A stretch of DNA of 64,000 bases, taken from contig RCAB01000001.1 in assembly GCA_003640385.1 (NCBI GenBank), positions 1-64,000 of the forward strand, given 5' to 3'. A program made the translations under genes and the position numbers. The notes below the pieces were generated by a model. It was not told the DNA's origin and did not search any database. It saw nothing but the letters and a program-made list of their open reading frames with translations. The stretch comes from Setaria digitata. Lineage: Eukaryota; Nematoda; Chromadorea; Rhabditida; Setariidae. Positions 36,301 to 47,843 of the stretch are shown here, piece by piece (within the stretch, counting starts at the first letter, position 1; each line of letters starts with the position of its first letter).

Positions 36301-38264
36301 AATTCGGGACTTAAGGAAGAAGAAAGAGTAAGGAGTGTACCAAAGACATATTCTGCTCACGTCCATACTCGTAAAATTCCCAGTCTCATCAACAAGCCAG
36401 GAAGAAAACAGAAGAAGAGAAAGGAAAATTACGGATTACAGATGCACACGGATGCTTGCCATTCTTGGCTCAATACACAGCTACTGTTACTGCCTTAATA
36501 AAGATCACATTTTGCGAGACAACTTTCCGAGCAACAATTTTACACCTTCTCTGCACCTGCTCTCATCGAATCTCCCTGTCCTAACAACTACTCAGTGAAC
36601 TGACAACTTCGGCATCTCTACAAATGGCGTACTCCCTTCATATCCACTTCCGAATTTGCCAGTAAATCCCACTTCAATTATTAACAACCCTTTTGTTCAC
36701 TCCTTTGTTTCAGTTCGGGAATAAACTTTAGTAAATCGCCTGAAGACATTTAAGAAATATCTTGATCAGACGCCACTGCAAAAGAATGATACTTGTGAGC
36801 TGTAGTCACCTGTAGCCGTGTTCAGAGGATATGACAAGGTTGATGTGACAGAAATAAACTGCCATAAGGTTTCATGAGAGGAAATTTTAAAAGCGATCGT
36901 CTACTAATTAAAACGAAAATTTCAAATTATCGGAATTAATCGGAGATTTTGAAATCACTCTCAGCTTAATTTCAATATTTGTCGGGAAGGTGGATGATTA
37001 ATTAGAAAAGAGCAATATACAATCTAGCTAATTCGACGGAAGAGAGATAGCGAGAGATACGCAAAGAGCTGAAATGCAACTGTGATATAAAATGACACTG
37101 TTTAGAAAGTTTAATTGTAATTGTCGGTTTTGGTTAGCATACAAACTGCAAAGGAAAATGTGTGGACAGAGGGATCATATCAACAACTACAAAGAAATCG
37201 TTTAAATTCGATGATGCCTTATCAGTTATGGCAGAGCAGAACGAATGGCAACAGCACAGAACTGTCGAATAATTTGTATTTGTTTCAGTAATATACGACA
37301 TCGATCTCAAGTTTCGACTTGAAGATCAATTTCTGCGCAAGCAAAAAATGAAATACGGATATGTAGATGTGCAACGTGAGTGGGACGTAAAAGACGTGAA
37401 ATTTGTGGAATGAAACAGTCTATGGAGAATGGAAGAAGGAGAATAGTTGGCGGGATTAGGCCTTTCCCTTCTCTTTCTTTCTTTCGGCATTTCCATCATT
37501 CGACACGTAACTCGGCAACTTTTATGATTCATTTATAAAAGTTGCGTTTGGAGACATTTTCATCGAGCACGGCAACGAGGGAGTGTGGCGTGGTGGTGCG
37601 TGCCACTGCGTGCCCTGGCACGGCAGCTCGACTACTACTATGCTACTACTAACTCATCACACAGAATGCTTCTTACACGTTCATCCCTTTGATTCAGATG
37701 CTTCTGATTCTGATATGGAATGAAATTTCGAAACTTAACGTGCACAGTGCCTTGCACTACTTTTAACCCGCAGAAGGAAACAATGACTTCATGATTCTTT
37801 GCAATCGCGTAGCAGTAAAGGAGTTCTCACGGTTAGTGGACTTTCTGAATCCTTGCATGGAAGCTGCACAGAAGTGACAAATGAAGGGAGAAATGGGAAT
37901 GAAAGTGGTCGGCTAGCTCATGCTGTCGAATGATTACCCTTCTGTTGCTAGACAAGAAAGGAACAGTTTGTCGAGACAGATAAAGGGAGCAAGTCTGCTA
38001 GTTTCAATCACACAGTCTTGCTTCTGAAGGGGTGCACCGAATGTTCGTATCGCAATCCGTGAAGGGACCATTGCCTAATTCATCCACCAACTTCATCACT
38101 AGGCTTCTCTTTTAGCAGTACGTCATCACGCGTCACACACTCCACTGAAACGTTAGCTAAGTGTGCAGTGACTCTTACTACAGTGTATTTTTCGATTCTT
38201 TGTTTCTTGGGAATTAATGAATAAAATTAATTAACCAGTAGAGACAGAGGCGCACTATGTAGAC
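33385..38264. other. 4.9-kb region without a supported gene
   Basis: Ordinary AT-rich sequence. Open frames at 34496-34759, 36298-36598 and 37326-37532 are short, lack convincing splice borders and resemble nothing I know. A short GC-rich patch lies near 37565-37630. Confidence 0.4.
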
Positions 38265-39120
38265 ATGGATGAAAATTATCGTGAGCTCGACACTCGGTAT
38301 TTGAGAGAAAGAAATTATCGGCTGAGAAGCGGTAATATGCATCTAGCTGTTATAACTCAGTCACTTGAAACAGAATCACGCAGCATTAGTTGCAGAATCA
38401 TTCACTCAGTCATTTACGTACATCAGAATGCCATTAATAGTCGTGAAAAGTGTCATCACAATGGAGAGACGAAGGGAGAGAGAACGGAAATTTGACTGGA
38501 TCATGTGGTTTCACAGCATCAATTCATCTAAATCAATGATGGCCTTCTGAATGAGAGAGAAACATGGAGCCTGTGTTTGCACTTGAATTCAGCCTAAAAC
38601 CACGGTGCAGTATTTCTTTTCCGAGATCACAGCTTACGTGGATGAAAGGCCAGAGCCGAAAAAAAAATTTCCTGAAATCCCAGAGCAAGAGCGTCATTTT
38701 ATTCAGCAAGGAAGGAGGGAAAGCATGCGCAAAAGAATTACCTTTCTTTCCGCAAGTCTAAAAACTGGCTGCTATCCATCCATCCATAAAAATTTAGGTT
38801 GCAGGGTTTGCGGATAGAATCCTGAACTTCTCCTGATTGAGTGACTGAATTCTACGACAGCTTCCCATATATTAAGTTTGATGTTTTTTCTGAAGATGTT
38901 CGTAAAAAGATAATAAAGCAATGCAAAACATTTTCATCTGCACCTCAGAGATGGAGAAGTTGAAATGTTAAATCCATTTAAAGAATTAAATGGTCCGTCA
39001 CCTCATCGAGCCTTATCTGTTACTTAAGATTTAAACGATACAAACCACATTAAATGTCTACACTACTCGTTACTTTCAGTGGAAGCGAATATTGTTGGAT
39101 GTATGAAGCAGCTATCTTAA
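38265..39120 (+). CDS. Candidate small, highly charged protein (76 residues), unrecognised
   Basis: Three exons chain in phase: 38265-38331, 38633-38755 and 39080-39120. The first starts with ATG and reads MDENYRELDTRYLRERNYRL. The second gives YVDERPEPKKKFPEIPEQER then HFIQQGRRESMRKRITFLSA. The third gives EANIVGCMKQLS and TAA. The first donor is GCG|GTAATA; acceptors are GATCACAG and CTTTCAG. The donor of exon two (AAGTCTAA context) is weak, and an alternative at 38797 has the same phase. The product would be soluble, rich in Arg, Lys and Glu, with a Pro-rich middle. No signal peptide or known domain is visible. It could also be the first part of a larger gene: in another frame the third exon stays open to about 39292, reading SEYCWMYEAAILRSVHPNLP. 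Confidence 0.35.
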
Positions 39121-42100
39121 GGTCAGTCCATCCAAATTTACCTGTCAAATCAACAGCGGGATGTGTCAGAATGCCTGGAACACTTGATTACATGAATGAC
39201 ATCTCACTGATTGACCTTTCAAAATACAGTGAACCTCGAGAAACTAGCAGTTTACCTCCATCTACTCCCGTATGTGAGCTAAAACATTCTTAGAACGCTA
39301 TTGTTCCGACGTACAGGTTGAGCTTTTAACAGTCAAACTGATTTGTTGTCGAAGTTTGTTCCAATTAAAAGCACACCTGCTGCATTTTCGGGGAAAAGTC
39401 TCCTCTGACTGCTTAATGGCAGCGTCATATTTTAAAATGTATTTCGCAAGTTATACGACATCACCTGCCACTGCACAGGTTGTATTCTCACACGCCACAC
39501 TCTTTGGAGCATCTTCCGAACTTCTATGTAACGTGAAAAAACTTGATTTAACTTCCCAATCTACAGCTGTAAATCTATGAGAAGCCGTTGATTAAGCATC
39601 CGTCTTTAAAGAGTGAAAAGGAAAAAGTTCAGTCTCAGTAGCGAATGTACGTACGCTTGGAGGCATCGGTACAATGCGCAATAAAGTTTTTTAATTCCAC
39701 ACAAATTTCAACATGTCAACTCGATTTGGCAGGCAAAAAATGGGTCAGCACTGAATAACAAGTAGGTTAAATAGGCGGAAATTTCTCGGGCAAGGAAACG
39801 AAGACAGATTTGCAGGGATGAACTGAGTGGCATGTTCAGAGCGAGAGAAGGCGGGGGCGAGTGCGGGGGTGGCGGTGAGGGGACAATAAGTCCTTGTTTT
39901 GTTAGTCAGCAGCAAAACGTTAATGCAGGAGAGTCGAAATTTCGCAAAGTGAAGAAGTATCGACCCTGCACAGCGTGTATATACGTGTAGGCGTACGTGA
40001 TCGAGTACGTGGGTGGGTACGTGCGTCATATGTTCTGCCAGCACAACTAATACTTCACTCCTCAGGGCGATAAAAATGTAGTCCTTTCATGTTTTATGTA
40101 CATATATGTATGTGTGTGTATTGAGCATCCTAGTGGACAGGTGGGATATGAAGATTAATTGGGGAAGGAGGAGATATAGTCCTAGCACGGAAAGACAAAA
40201 TTCAATTCTTTTTTCAGAAATAAGCGAGTTTAACTGGAGGAGATACAATTAATTACCAATTCTTCAAATTAGCAGACGAAATGCTGTGACCACTGTCTCG
40301 AACAGAGAGGGTTCATGTGGATGGTGATAAGTCTAATACAACAGGCTGATAATGAATTGCTGATAAGTTTAATTTGATTAGGAAAAGGAATAAGGTTAGC
40401 TGTTGTTTGTTCGTAGTTCTAATTCGAAATCAGAAACACTAGGAAATTTTAGAAGGAATCAATATATTGCTATTTTCGCCGGCTGTAAAGATATACAAAG
40501 TCAAAGTGAGTTATCAAGTCTATGACCACGTCTTCTTCATTCACTATGGTGATAAAATGATTAGATCGTTGGCTTGCAACAAACATACATTCAATTAATT
40601 TAAGTTTACCAACTTTAAAAAGGGAACTATATGCTACTACAGTCCCTAACACTCTTCGCAGGTTACCGTCAACAAGAATGCACAATGTTGTTGTTTACTC
40701 TGAACATTAGAGAAAGAATTAGTTCGATGTTGACAACTTTGCTGTGACTGATAAACTCTGCAACACATTTCTGAAACACACTTTACTCCATTGGTAGATA
40801 AATGAATAAACTAAAGAGATATGATAGGAATGAATTATCCAAATGATTACTTGGATGTAGCTGATATCTGCGGGACGGAAGAAGATGGTTCAGAACATGG
40901 AGGATATTTAACGGAGCGAAGAAATATGCCGATTAATATTTGTAAGGTAGTGAAATTAGTTTAGTATTATCAGACAATGGATGAAATAAAGATGTGCATG
41001 GACCGAATAATGTTGAAAAAGTCATTTATTTCCTTTAATTTTGCTACAAATACTTCTTCAATTATATCAAATGCAATTGGTAATCGAAGCTCTAACGAGA
41101 ATAATATTTTTAGGAGAGAAACATTAACTTCAACTAGTCAGATTTCCAGTTTGCATTTCCTTTTTTGATAAAATTCCCAGTTCATATTAATTCTTTGTTG
41201 GTCTTTTGATTCGAAAAATGCAAAGGGAAAGTTGTGAGTTGAAATGTGAAATTCTGCTAGAATCAAAGATAACCTAAATCAATGAAGAAATATTTAGCTG
41301 AAGATAAGGAAGCACGTTAAGTAAGCGCATCTTTCACAGAGGCAAACAATATAAAGCGATTACTTTAACAGCAGTTAGAGCAATGAGACTGCCTCGATAA
41401 AACCAGTTATCTTTGAGAAGTTATATTACTGGTTTGTGCTTTACGGACAGAATTTTTGCCCAACTTTAATCAAATTAGGAGAAGAGCAGTGTGGAGGAAA
41501 GAAATATGTTATGATAAAGCTCAACCTGCACCCGAAGATCTATCTCCTAAACCGGAATTTTTTTCTTCCCATCCGTTGTTCAAAGGTATATTGTCAAGGA
41601 AAAGTGTGGAAAGATAAATATGTTATACTAATTCTTTCCTGTTATACTGGAAAATATTACTTCTCAACCGTTCATGCTACTACTGCGCATGAGCGAAGGT
41701 GCTTCTTTTAGACAGGTGCATCACTACACGACTTCAGAATCAGAAGCAGCGAGCGTCTGAAACCAAGACGAAATGCGTGGAATGGTTTAGAAGCAGCAGT
41801 CTTCCTATGGCAATATTCAGTCGAAGTTAGGTAAGTGTCCTCTGGATGGATGAAGGATGAGTAGCCGTTAGCAGGTAACTTGAGAAGGACGAAAAGAACG
41901 AAGTTGAATTGAGAGAGGAGCGTGAAGGATGAAGACATATATAGGTACTCTTTTAGGAGCATTATTATTATTACTTAATGGGTCATTCAGGGAGGCGAAA
42001 ATTTGAAAATGAATTAAACTTCTGCTCGCTGATTTCATTTGATGGCATACTTTTTCTTCAATTTGTGCCAGCCAGTCGTTCAGCAGCCATGCCGTCAATA

Positions 42101-42187
42101 CATACACATGCACACACAGTCATATATTTGTATGTCCTCAATTTGGGCGCACCTCTGTTGCTTTTAACTGAATTTAAGTTTCAACAG
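39121..42187. other. 3-kb region, no firm gene
   Basis: Contains an open frame continuing from 39080 to about 39292 and another at 39317-39578, neither assignable. It also has a GC-rich patch at about 39840-39890 with GGCGGGGGCGAGTGCGGGGG, and the TACGTG cluster just after it. The remainder is AT-rich. Confidence 0.4.
39982..40023. promoter_or_regulatory. Four TACGTG motifs at exact 12-bp spacing
   Basis: TACGTG begins at 39982, 39994, 40006 and 40018. The six bases between copies differ each time, so only the hexamer is kept. The ACGTG core is the known binding core of HIF-type bHLH-PAS factors and an E-box-like half site. Function here is inference. It lies about 130 bp after a GC-rich patch. 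Confidence 0.45.
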
Positions 42188-42334
42188 AGTAGTCACAGTG
42201 AACAACTAAGCCCTAGCAGTTCATCCGGAAGGTCATTTAGCCATCCCGCTTCTGTTCACGGAACTGCCGGATTTGCAACTTTTCAGGCAGCTGCATCGCG
42301 CATCGCCAAGACGTTAGTGGTGGACGAACATTTT
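42188..42334 (+). other. Candidate coding exon, gene unknown
   Basis: A 147-bp segment between TTTCAACAG and the strong donor TTTT|GTAAGT, open in phase 0 in and out. It reads SSHSEQLSPSSSSGRSFSHP, then ASVHGTAGFATFQAAASRIA, then KTLVVDEHF. The Ser-rich start and the AAASRIAKTLVV helix look protein-like. It may be an upstream exon of the SH2B gene or belong with the exon at 33081. Phases allow both, and nothing proves either. Confidence 0.35.
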
Positions 42335-45300
42335 GTAAGTAAAGAAGGAACGATTTGCTGAGGTGCGAAGAGTAATTTGTTCTAAGCAGGTTTCTAATAG
42401 AACTTTTTTCTGAGTTTACGAGTTCAGTTATCAATCGATCAGAGCTTCCCGAAAAGATAAAGTTGAATCGATTGTGCTAGAGAAGATCTCGGAGAAGTGA
42501 ACAAGTTGTGTAATGATGTGCTACCTCTTCGAGCAGGCATCCCACTGCCATTGACAGTTAATTTCGATCACTAATACTGACGGCCTTTCTTTCCTGTCCA
42601 TCGTTCGGATAGCAAAGAAATATAATGCACAATGTGCACTACATGTCAAGTTCTTATCCAAATGGATCGCACCTGTAAATAAACAGTGGCATACCTGTGC
42701 TTCTTAATTAGTGTTCTTAAAGCACAGGAAGTGATGTTGGCTAATTCGAAGAAGTACTGGTGAAGAAGAAACACTTTCTTGCAAAACGTTCAACTTTTAT
42801 TCATCAGCTTAAAACTCCTTCGAATGTATTGCTCACACCTTTATCGCTCGCTGATTGACTTCTCCTGATAACGATAACGGTCTCCCGTCGTGCCAACTGA
42901 ATAATTTCAGCCAAAACTCTCCCAACATATATCACTTTTCGGAGGGTCTGACAGTTGAGTTGCGGTTTCAAAAAGATTGCCATTATCGACAAAACGTCAA
43001 ATGATCCATTGGAAGGCTAAATCTTATTTTAATGCTACTGCTGATACTCGTTGGCATACAGTTTCTCCGTCCTATTTAAATTAAACGACGAATGCAAATG
43101 TTTGTTTGCTCCGTCTGATCCTTCCAGCTTTACAAGAAATTTTATGATATTCCCCTCAAAAAATGAATGTATGAATAAGAAGCAATTCGCGCAACATTAT
43201 TATTATTATCATTATCATCACTGTCATCATGGTCAAACTGTCATCCACAGAACGAATGTATGGTGGCATCATCTGGAGATGAAGAAGTAATGCTAGTTGT
43301 TTCAGTTGAGTATAGCAGAAGTTCAACGGTTTGATGTTTCAAAGCTCACGTTACACTTCAGCCAAGCAATCTTCCCTGTGGGATGCTTCTTCTTCTCATT
43401 TCCTCAGTTCCCTGAACTTGAGGTGCTGCTACTTGTTTAACATTAGATGCCGAATCCACAACAAGAAAGTTAGCTAGTAAAGAGGGAGGAAACAACTTCC
43501 GGTGGTAGGGCACCACCGTTTGTCGACTTAATTTTATGGCATCCTCTGTGTGCCTCATTCTCATTGCTAGCCTCTCCTTCCTCTCCAGAAGTCTCGAGAT
43601 CGAAACATCGCAACCACTCCCTTACTACCACCATCACCCTCTACGGCATCTCGATGACAACGGTGCTAATCGGGCGTCAGCTTGTCTCATCAATTAGCGG
43701 TGATGCAACTGCAACTCGTACGAGTTTGCTTCCGTTGGACCTTCATCACCTCTATTTCCTTCTGAGTTAATTAAAAACACAACCCTTCAGTCACTAGTGG
43801 TAACATGTAGCAACTCATTTCCCTTCTTCAGTTTTTGTTCTAACTCCCAAAATCTTCGATACGCCTTGCTTTCGTTTTTAATATGATGCAGAAATCAATC
43901 AACTTCAAACTTTCTACTTTTCAGTTCCATTGATCTCATTTATTTCCGATCACACTGATGATTTATTTCGGGAGCACATTCCTTTATTTTGTTTCCTAGT
44001 TGAAAAATTTTACTCTGTTTGCTAATTTAAAAAAAAATCGCAGCTTCATTTCTAACGATTTTCAGGCCTCTTTGCTATATCCAATAAAATTTACCTGTAA
44101 TGATATGTTTTTCTTCCTTGTTTTCAATTATACAAGAAATCATTTTTCCTTATTTTTCTTTCTCCAACTTCCGTTAGAATGTTCATTTTGATGGTTGTCC
44201 GGAAGTGCAGAAGTCACACTTGTATGTATGCAACAAAAGATTCTTACTGTTTCATCCGCCGACCATATGCTTAAGTTATTCAAAGTTTGCTTGCAAATCT
44301 TTTTTGATGTATTTTGAAAACTTCAAATGCTGAAAAGCTTACGATCCCATCCATTGCTCTGCCTTATCTCAAGGGCTTATTTCTCGCCCTTTTCTTTGAC
44401 CTAATCAGGTTATTCATCAGTCCTGAATCGAATATAAGACCATTATTTCATTACATCGATGTCAAATGTCAAAAAGTAGTTTTCAGCAATATTGCAGTGG
44501 CGTAATTCAGATGATACATATTGCTTAAAATGAAAAAAAATGAATTGTCCTAAAAACTGTCATGTTAACAGTTCCAGGATGATACAACGAATATTCCGCA
44601 CATTTTAACCGAAAACGAACCATGATGTCTGTATTGTTTTACTGGACTTTTCTCCACTCAGATATTCATTTTCCTGAACGTACTGAATCACAGTTTATCT
44701 GAGCGTAGCCTTAACTTTCACCTTTTAGTCTCTTATAAAATGTATCTTTCACCTTAACTTTTCTTAAGAAATATGTCTTATTTCGTATGTTTCATGGAGT
44801 TTTCTAAAACCCAAAAAAATCCATAAACTGTGCAAAAAGTCTACGAACTTTAATTGATGCACCGTTAAATCATTTTTTAATTTGTAACCTTTTCTGCGAA
44901 GAATTACTTTTCCATGTATATTACATTGGCTTTTTGGTCTATTGTTACATCTTCTGTTCGAGCATTATTTGCTGTCCTTGTGCGCTCTGAGAAAAAAAGT
45001 GCAAAAGGTTTTGTTCTGTTAGCTGAAATCGTTGTTGAATGATTCCATGCATGTTTATTGGCTGTTGTGATAAACTGCATATTAACTAGAAAGCTGCAGG
45101 AGTATCTAATGATCATCATCTCAATTATTTCCAATCCAATAATTTGAATTTAATATTTCTTCATTCATTGCATCATTATCTACCTTAGCAACATGATTTT
45201 GATAACAAATAAGTCGTCAGAGAGTCCATGAAAATGCATGCTTTTATCAACTGGTCAAGAGTTGCTGGAAATTATTTTCTCCTTGGGTTTTTTAGTGATT

Positions 45301-47843
45301 AGATCTAATATTTGTCCAATAGATTAATAACGCCATTTTAAACGCCGAAAGCAACAAATTTAATGAGTTTGTAAAGAAAACGCGATAGTTTTTGCTGTAA
45401 TTACCAAGGATGGCCTTGGCATTCATTGCAGCAGGCAACATTAGCCTCTACTACCACACAACAGGTATATTCCCAAGGTAATCGTGTCATGCCGTTCAGC
45501 TTATCATCCACGTAAAGACTGCTTGAGAAACTGGACAGTGTGTCAATAACGGCAATTAAGAAATTATTTTGCTTTCCTTTCAGCCATTTCATATTCGGAT
45601 AATAAATAGGCAAATTTTTTTCGAGTAATTGAAAACTGGAAATGAATCGAAAAAGCCTACGGTTCTAGTCGGCTCATGCATCAGTTGTTCGTTCACAGGT
45701 GATCAGCTTCCAACAAATCTATTGCCATTTCTCAATTCGTTTTTTGCCTGCATTCTTTTCTCCCTCTCCTTCAAATAAAAAAAAAAAAGATTTGATTTAA
45801 ACCAGTGGAAAAAAGCCTCGAATTCTAAGAATTTCCGTGGGTAGCTAGTTTTCCTGTTAGAATCATTCTAGTTGATAAAGAGTGCCAATTTCAAGCTACT
45901 GCGAAATACAATTAATTTGGAATTTTTTAATCTTAAATCATCATTTTTAATTAGTTAGTTTTATACAAGTCCTAACCTAGATAACTACTTGGTTATATCT
46001 TTTTGTGGACTTCATTTTTCTTTCCTTTTTTTTTTTTTTTTTTTTTCAAAGTAACAGATTTATAATTTATCGCTGGAAGGAAGGGAATGAGAATTTGCTA
46101 TATCATGTGTTATAAACAAATCTTTTTTAGCTTTGCTTCTTAATATGAGAGTAAAACTTCAATTTCTCACTGTTGCTGTCATTCGCAAATCCCTTTTTTT
46201 TTAAAAAATTAAACTAAATTTCAAATTAATTTTTAAGAAGTAATGTATATGCGCTTCTGAATCCTATTGTATGTTCCCACACATATTTTCATATGTTGAT
46301 GGTGGATTATTAGTAACATCTAATACTACTTACAAGCAAAAGAAATAGCTTGAACTTACAGATCATTTAGTTTTGAACTCGGAAATTTCCAAATAATTGG
46401 AATAAAAACTGACAGTGATGGATGCATTTCATTTCCTAAGGCTCATATAGTTAATAAAGTGATGAGAGCAGAGAAGCAGGCCAAGTTATATTTTTTTATT
46501 AGTATTGTTCTCCGAAAAACACTATCTGGAAATTTTTGATGGACTCAGAAAGCAAATTGTCGGTTTCTCCAGATTTTGCGAATAACGATCCGTGATAATC
46601 GAATGAGCAACATGTGTTGCTTCCATTTATCGGTACTTTAAAATGAAATAAAGTTACTGAAAAAGATTATCCAACGAATTTTTATTTCGGAAACTGTTCG
46701 GCTTCAAACAAAAATGGCTTTCCTCCTGCAGAGTAACTGAATTGAATGAAAATTAGAAAATCATGTTTAGAGTGATCTTATATCATTTATAACTTTCCAA
46801 AGAAACTGCCTTTTCTGTTTTATTTTTCAAATGCAAGGAACCATGTATTTTTCAGATTCTAGCTTACAGCATCTTTTGTGGTACTTGATATCATCTCTCA
46901 ATAGCTTTCCATTTCCAAGGAGAAAGAAGTAATTTCGAAAATGATTTACTTGGGATTTTTTGACAAGTAGTTTATTTTGTCATGACTTGTAGCGGAATGA
47001 TTTTGGTAGTCGGAAACAAAATTGAATTATTGTTATTACATGGAAAATTAATGCAGAACGGAAATATAATAACAGCGATTTGATTTCATTAATATTTTCC
47101 TTCGAACATAACATAACGCAGTTTCCTTCCATCCTTACAACTTTCTAATTTCCTGTCCTCTTTCCGGTTTTCCTCTTTTTCTTTCCTCTTTATTTTTTGT
47201 GCAAAACAAGGGGAGAGCAAATGAAAAAAAAAAAGCAAGAAAAAAGAAAAACAGGAAGTGATAAATACGCTGTTATCTGTTAGCTATCACTCGTTTAGCT
47301 TTCGCAAATCTTTTCAATCCGGCACCATTTCAGCTTATCCTGCTTCACTGCATGCCCACCTGTTCGGCTACCGAAATATCTTAAGTTATTGGGTTATCTG
47401 CCCTTCCATTTCTATGTATTCCAATCGTTTTTCCTTGCTTTGTTTACAAGAAGAAAAAACAAAATTGGCACTGTTTGCTAAATTTCTGTCAGATCGCTTA
47501 GTTTTCTTTTTGCCTCAAACAATTTCCCTCCTTCTTTTGTTTGTCCCCTGAATTCAAAAAACTTCTAATCAACAAGCCAGTGAATCATCGATGAAGTGTT
47601 TGGTTGGAGAATGTAAAAGCTCAAATGTTGCTATTAAAATCATTAGATTTCAAAGTTTTCTTTAATTTAGATGGATATTTTCAACATAAAAATGGTTGAA
47701 AATGAATATCTGTGAATTCCCATTTCCAAATTGAAAATTCATTTTTCTTTAATAGACAACAAGGATTTATTGAGGATTTTTTTAAACAATTTCTTCTCAC
47801 ACGCTGTTTGCTTCCTGTGAATATGTGTTGAAAACTAAAGTGA
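42335..47843. other. 5.5-kb region upstream of the SH2B gene, no supported gene
   Basis: AT-rich, with several homopolymer runs (for example poly-T near 46026-46046) and a short ATT/ATC-rich stretch near 43195-43235. Open frames here are short and have no domain resemblance. It could be intron if the upstream candidate exons belong to the SH2B gene. Confidence 0.4.

Noticed and set aside
39317..39578. Plus-strand open frame after a GTACAG acceptor, phase-compatible with the frame open to 39269
   Set aside because: Composition is not convincing and it ends without a motif. Chance continuation is as likely.
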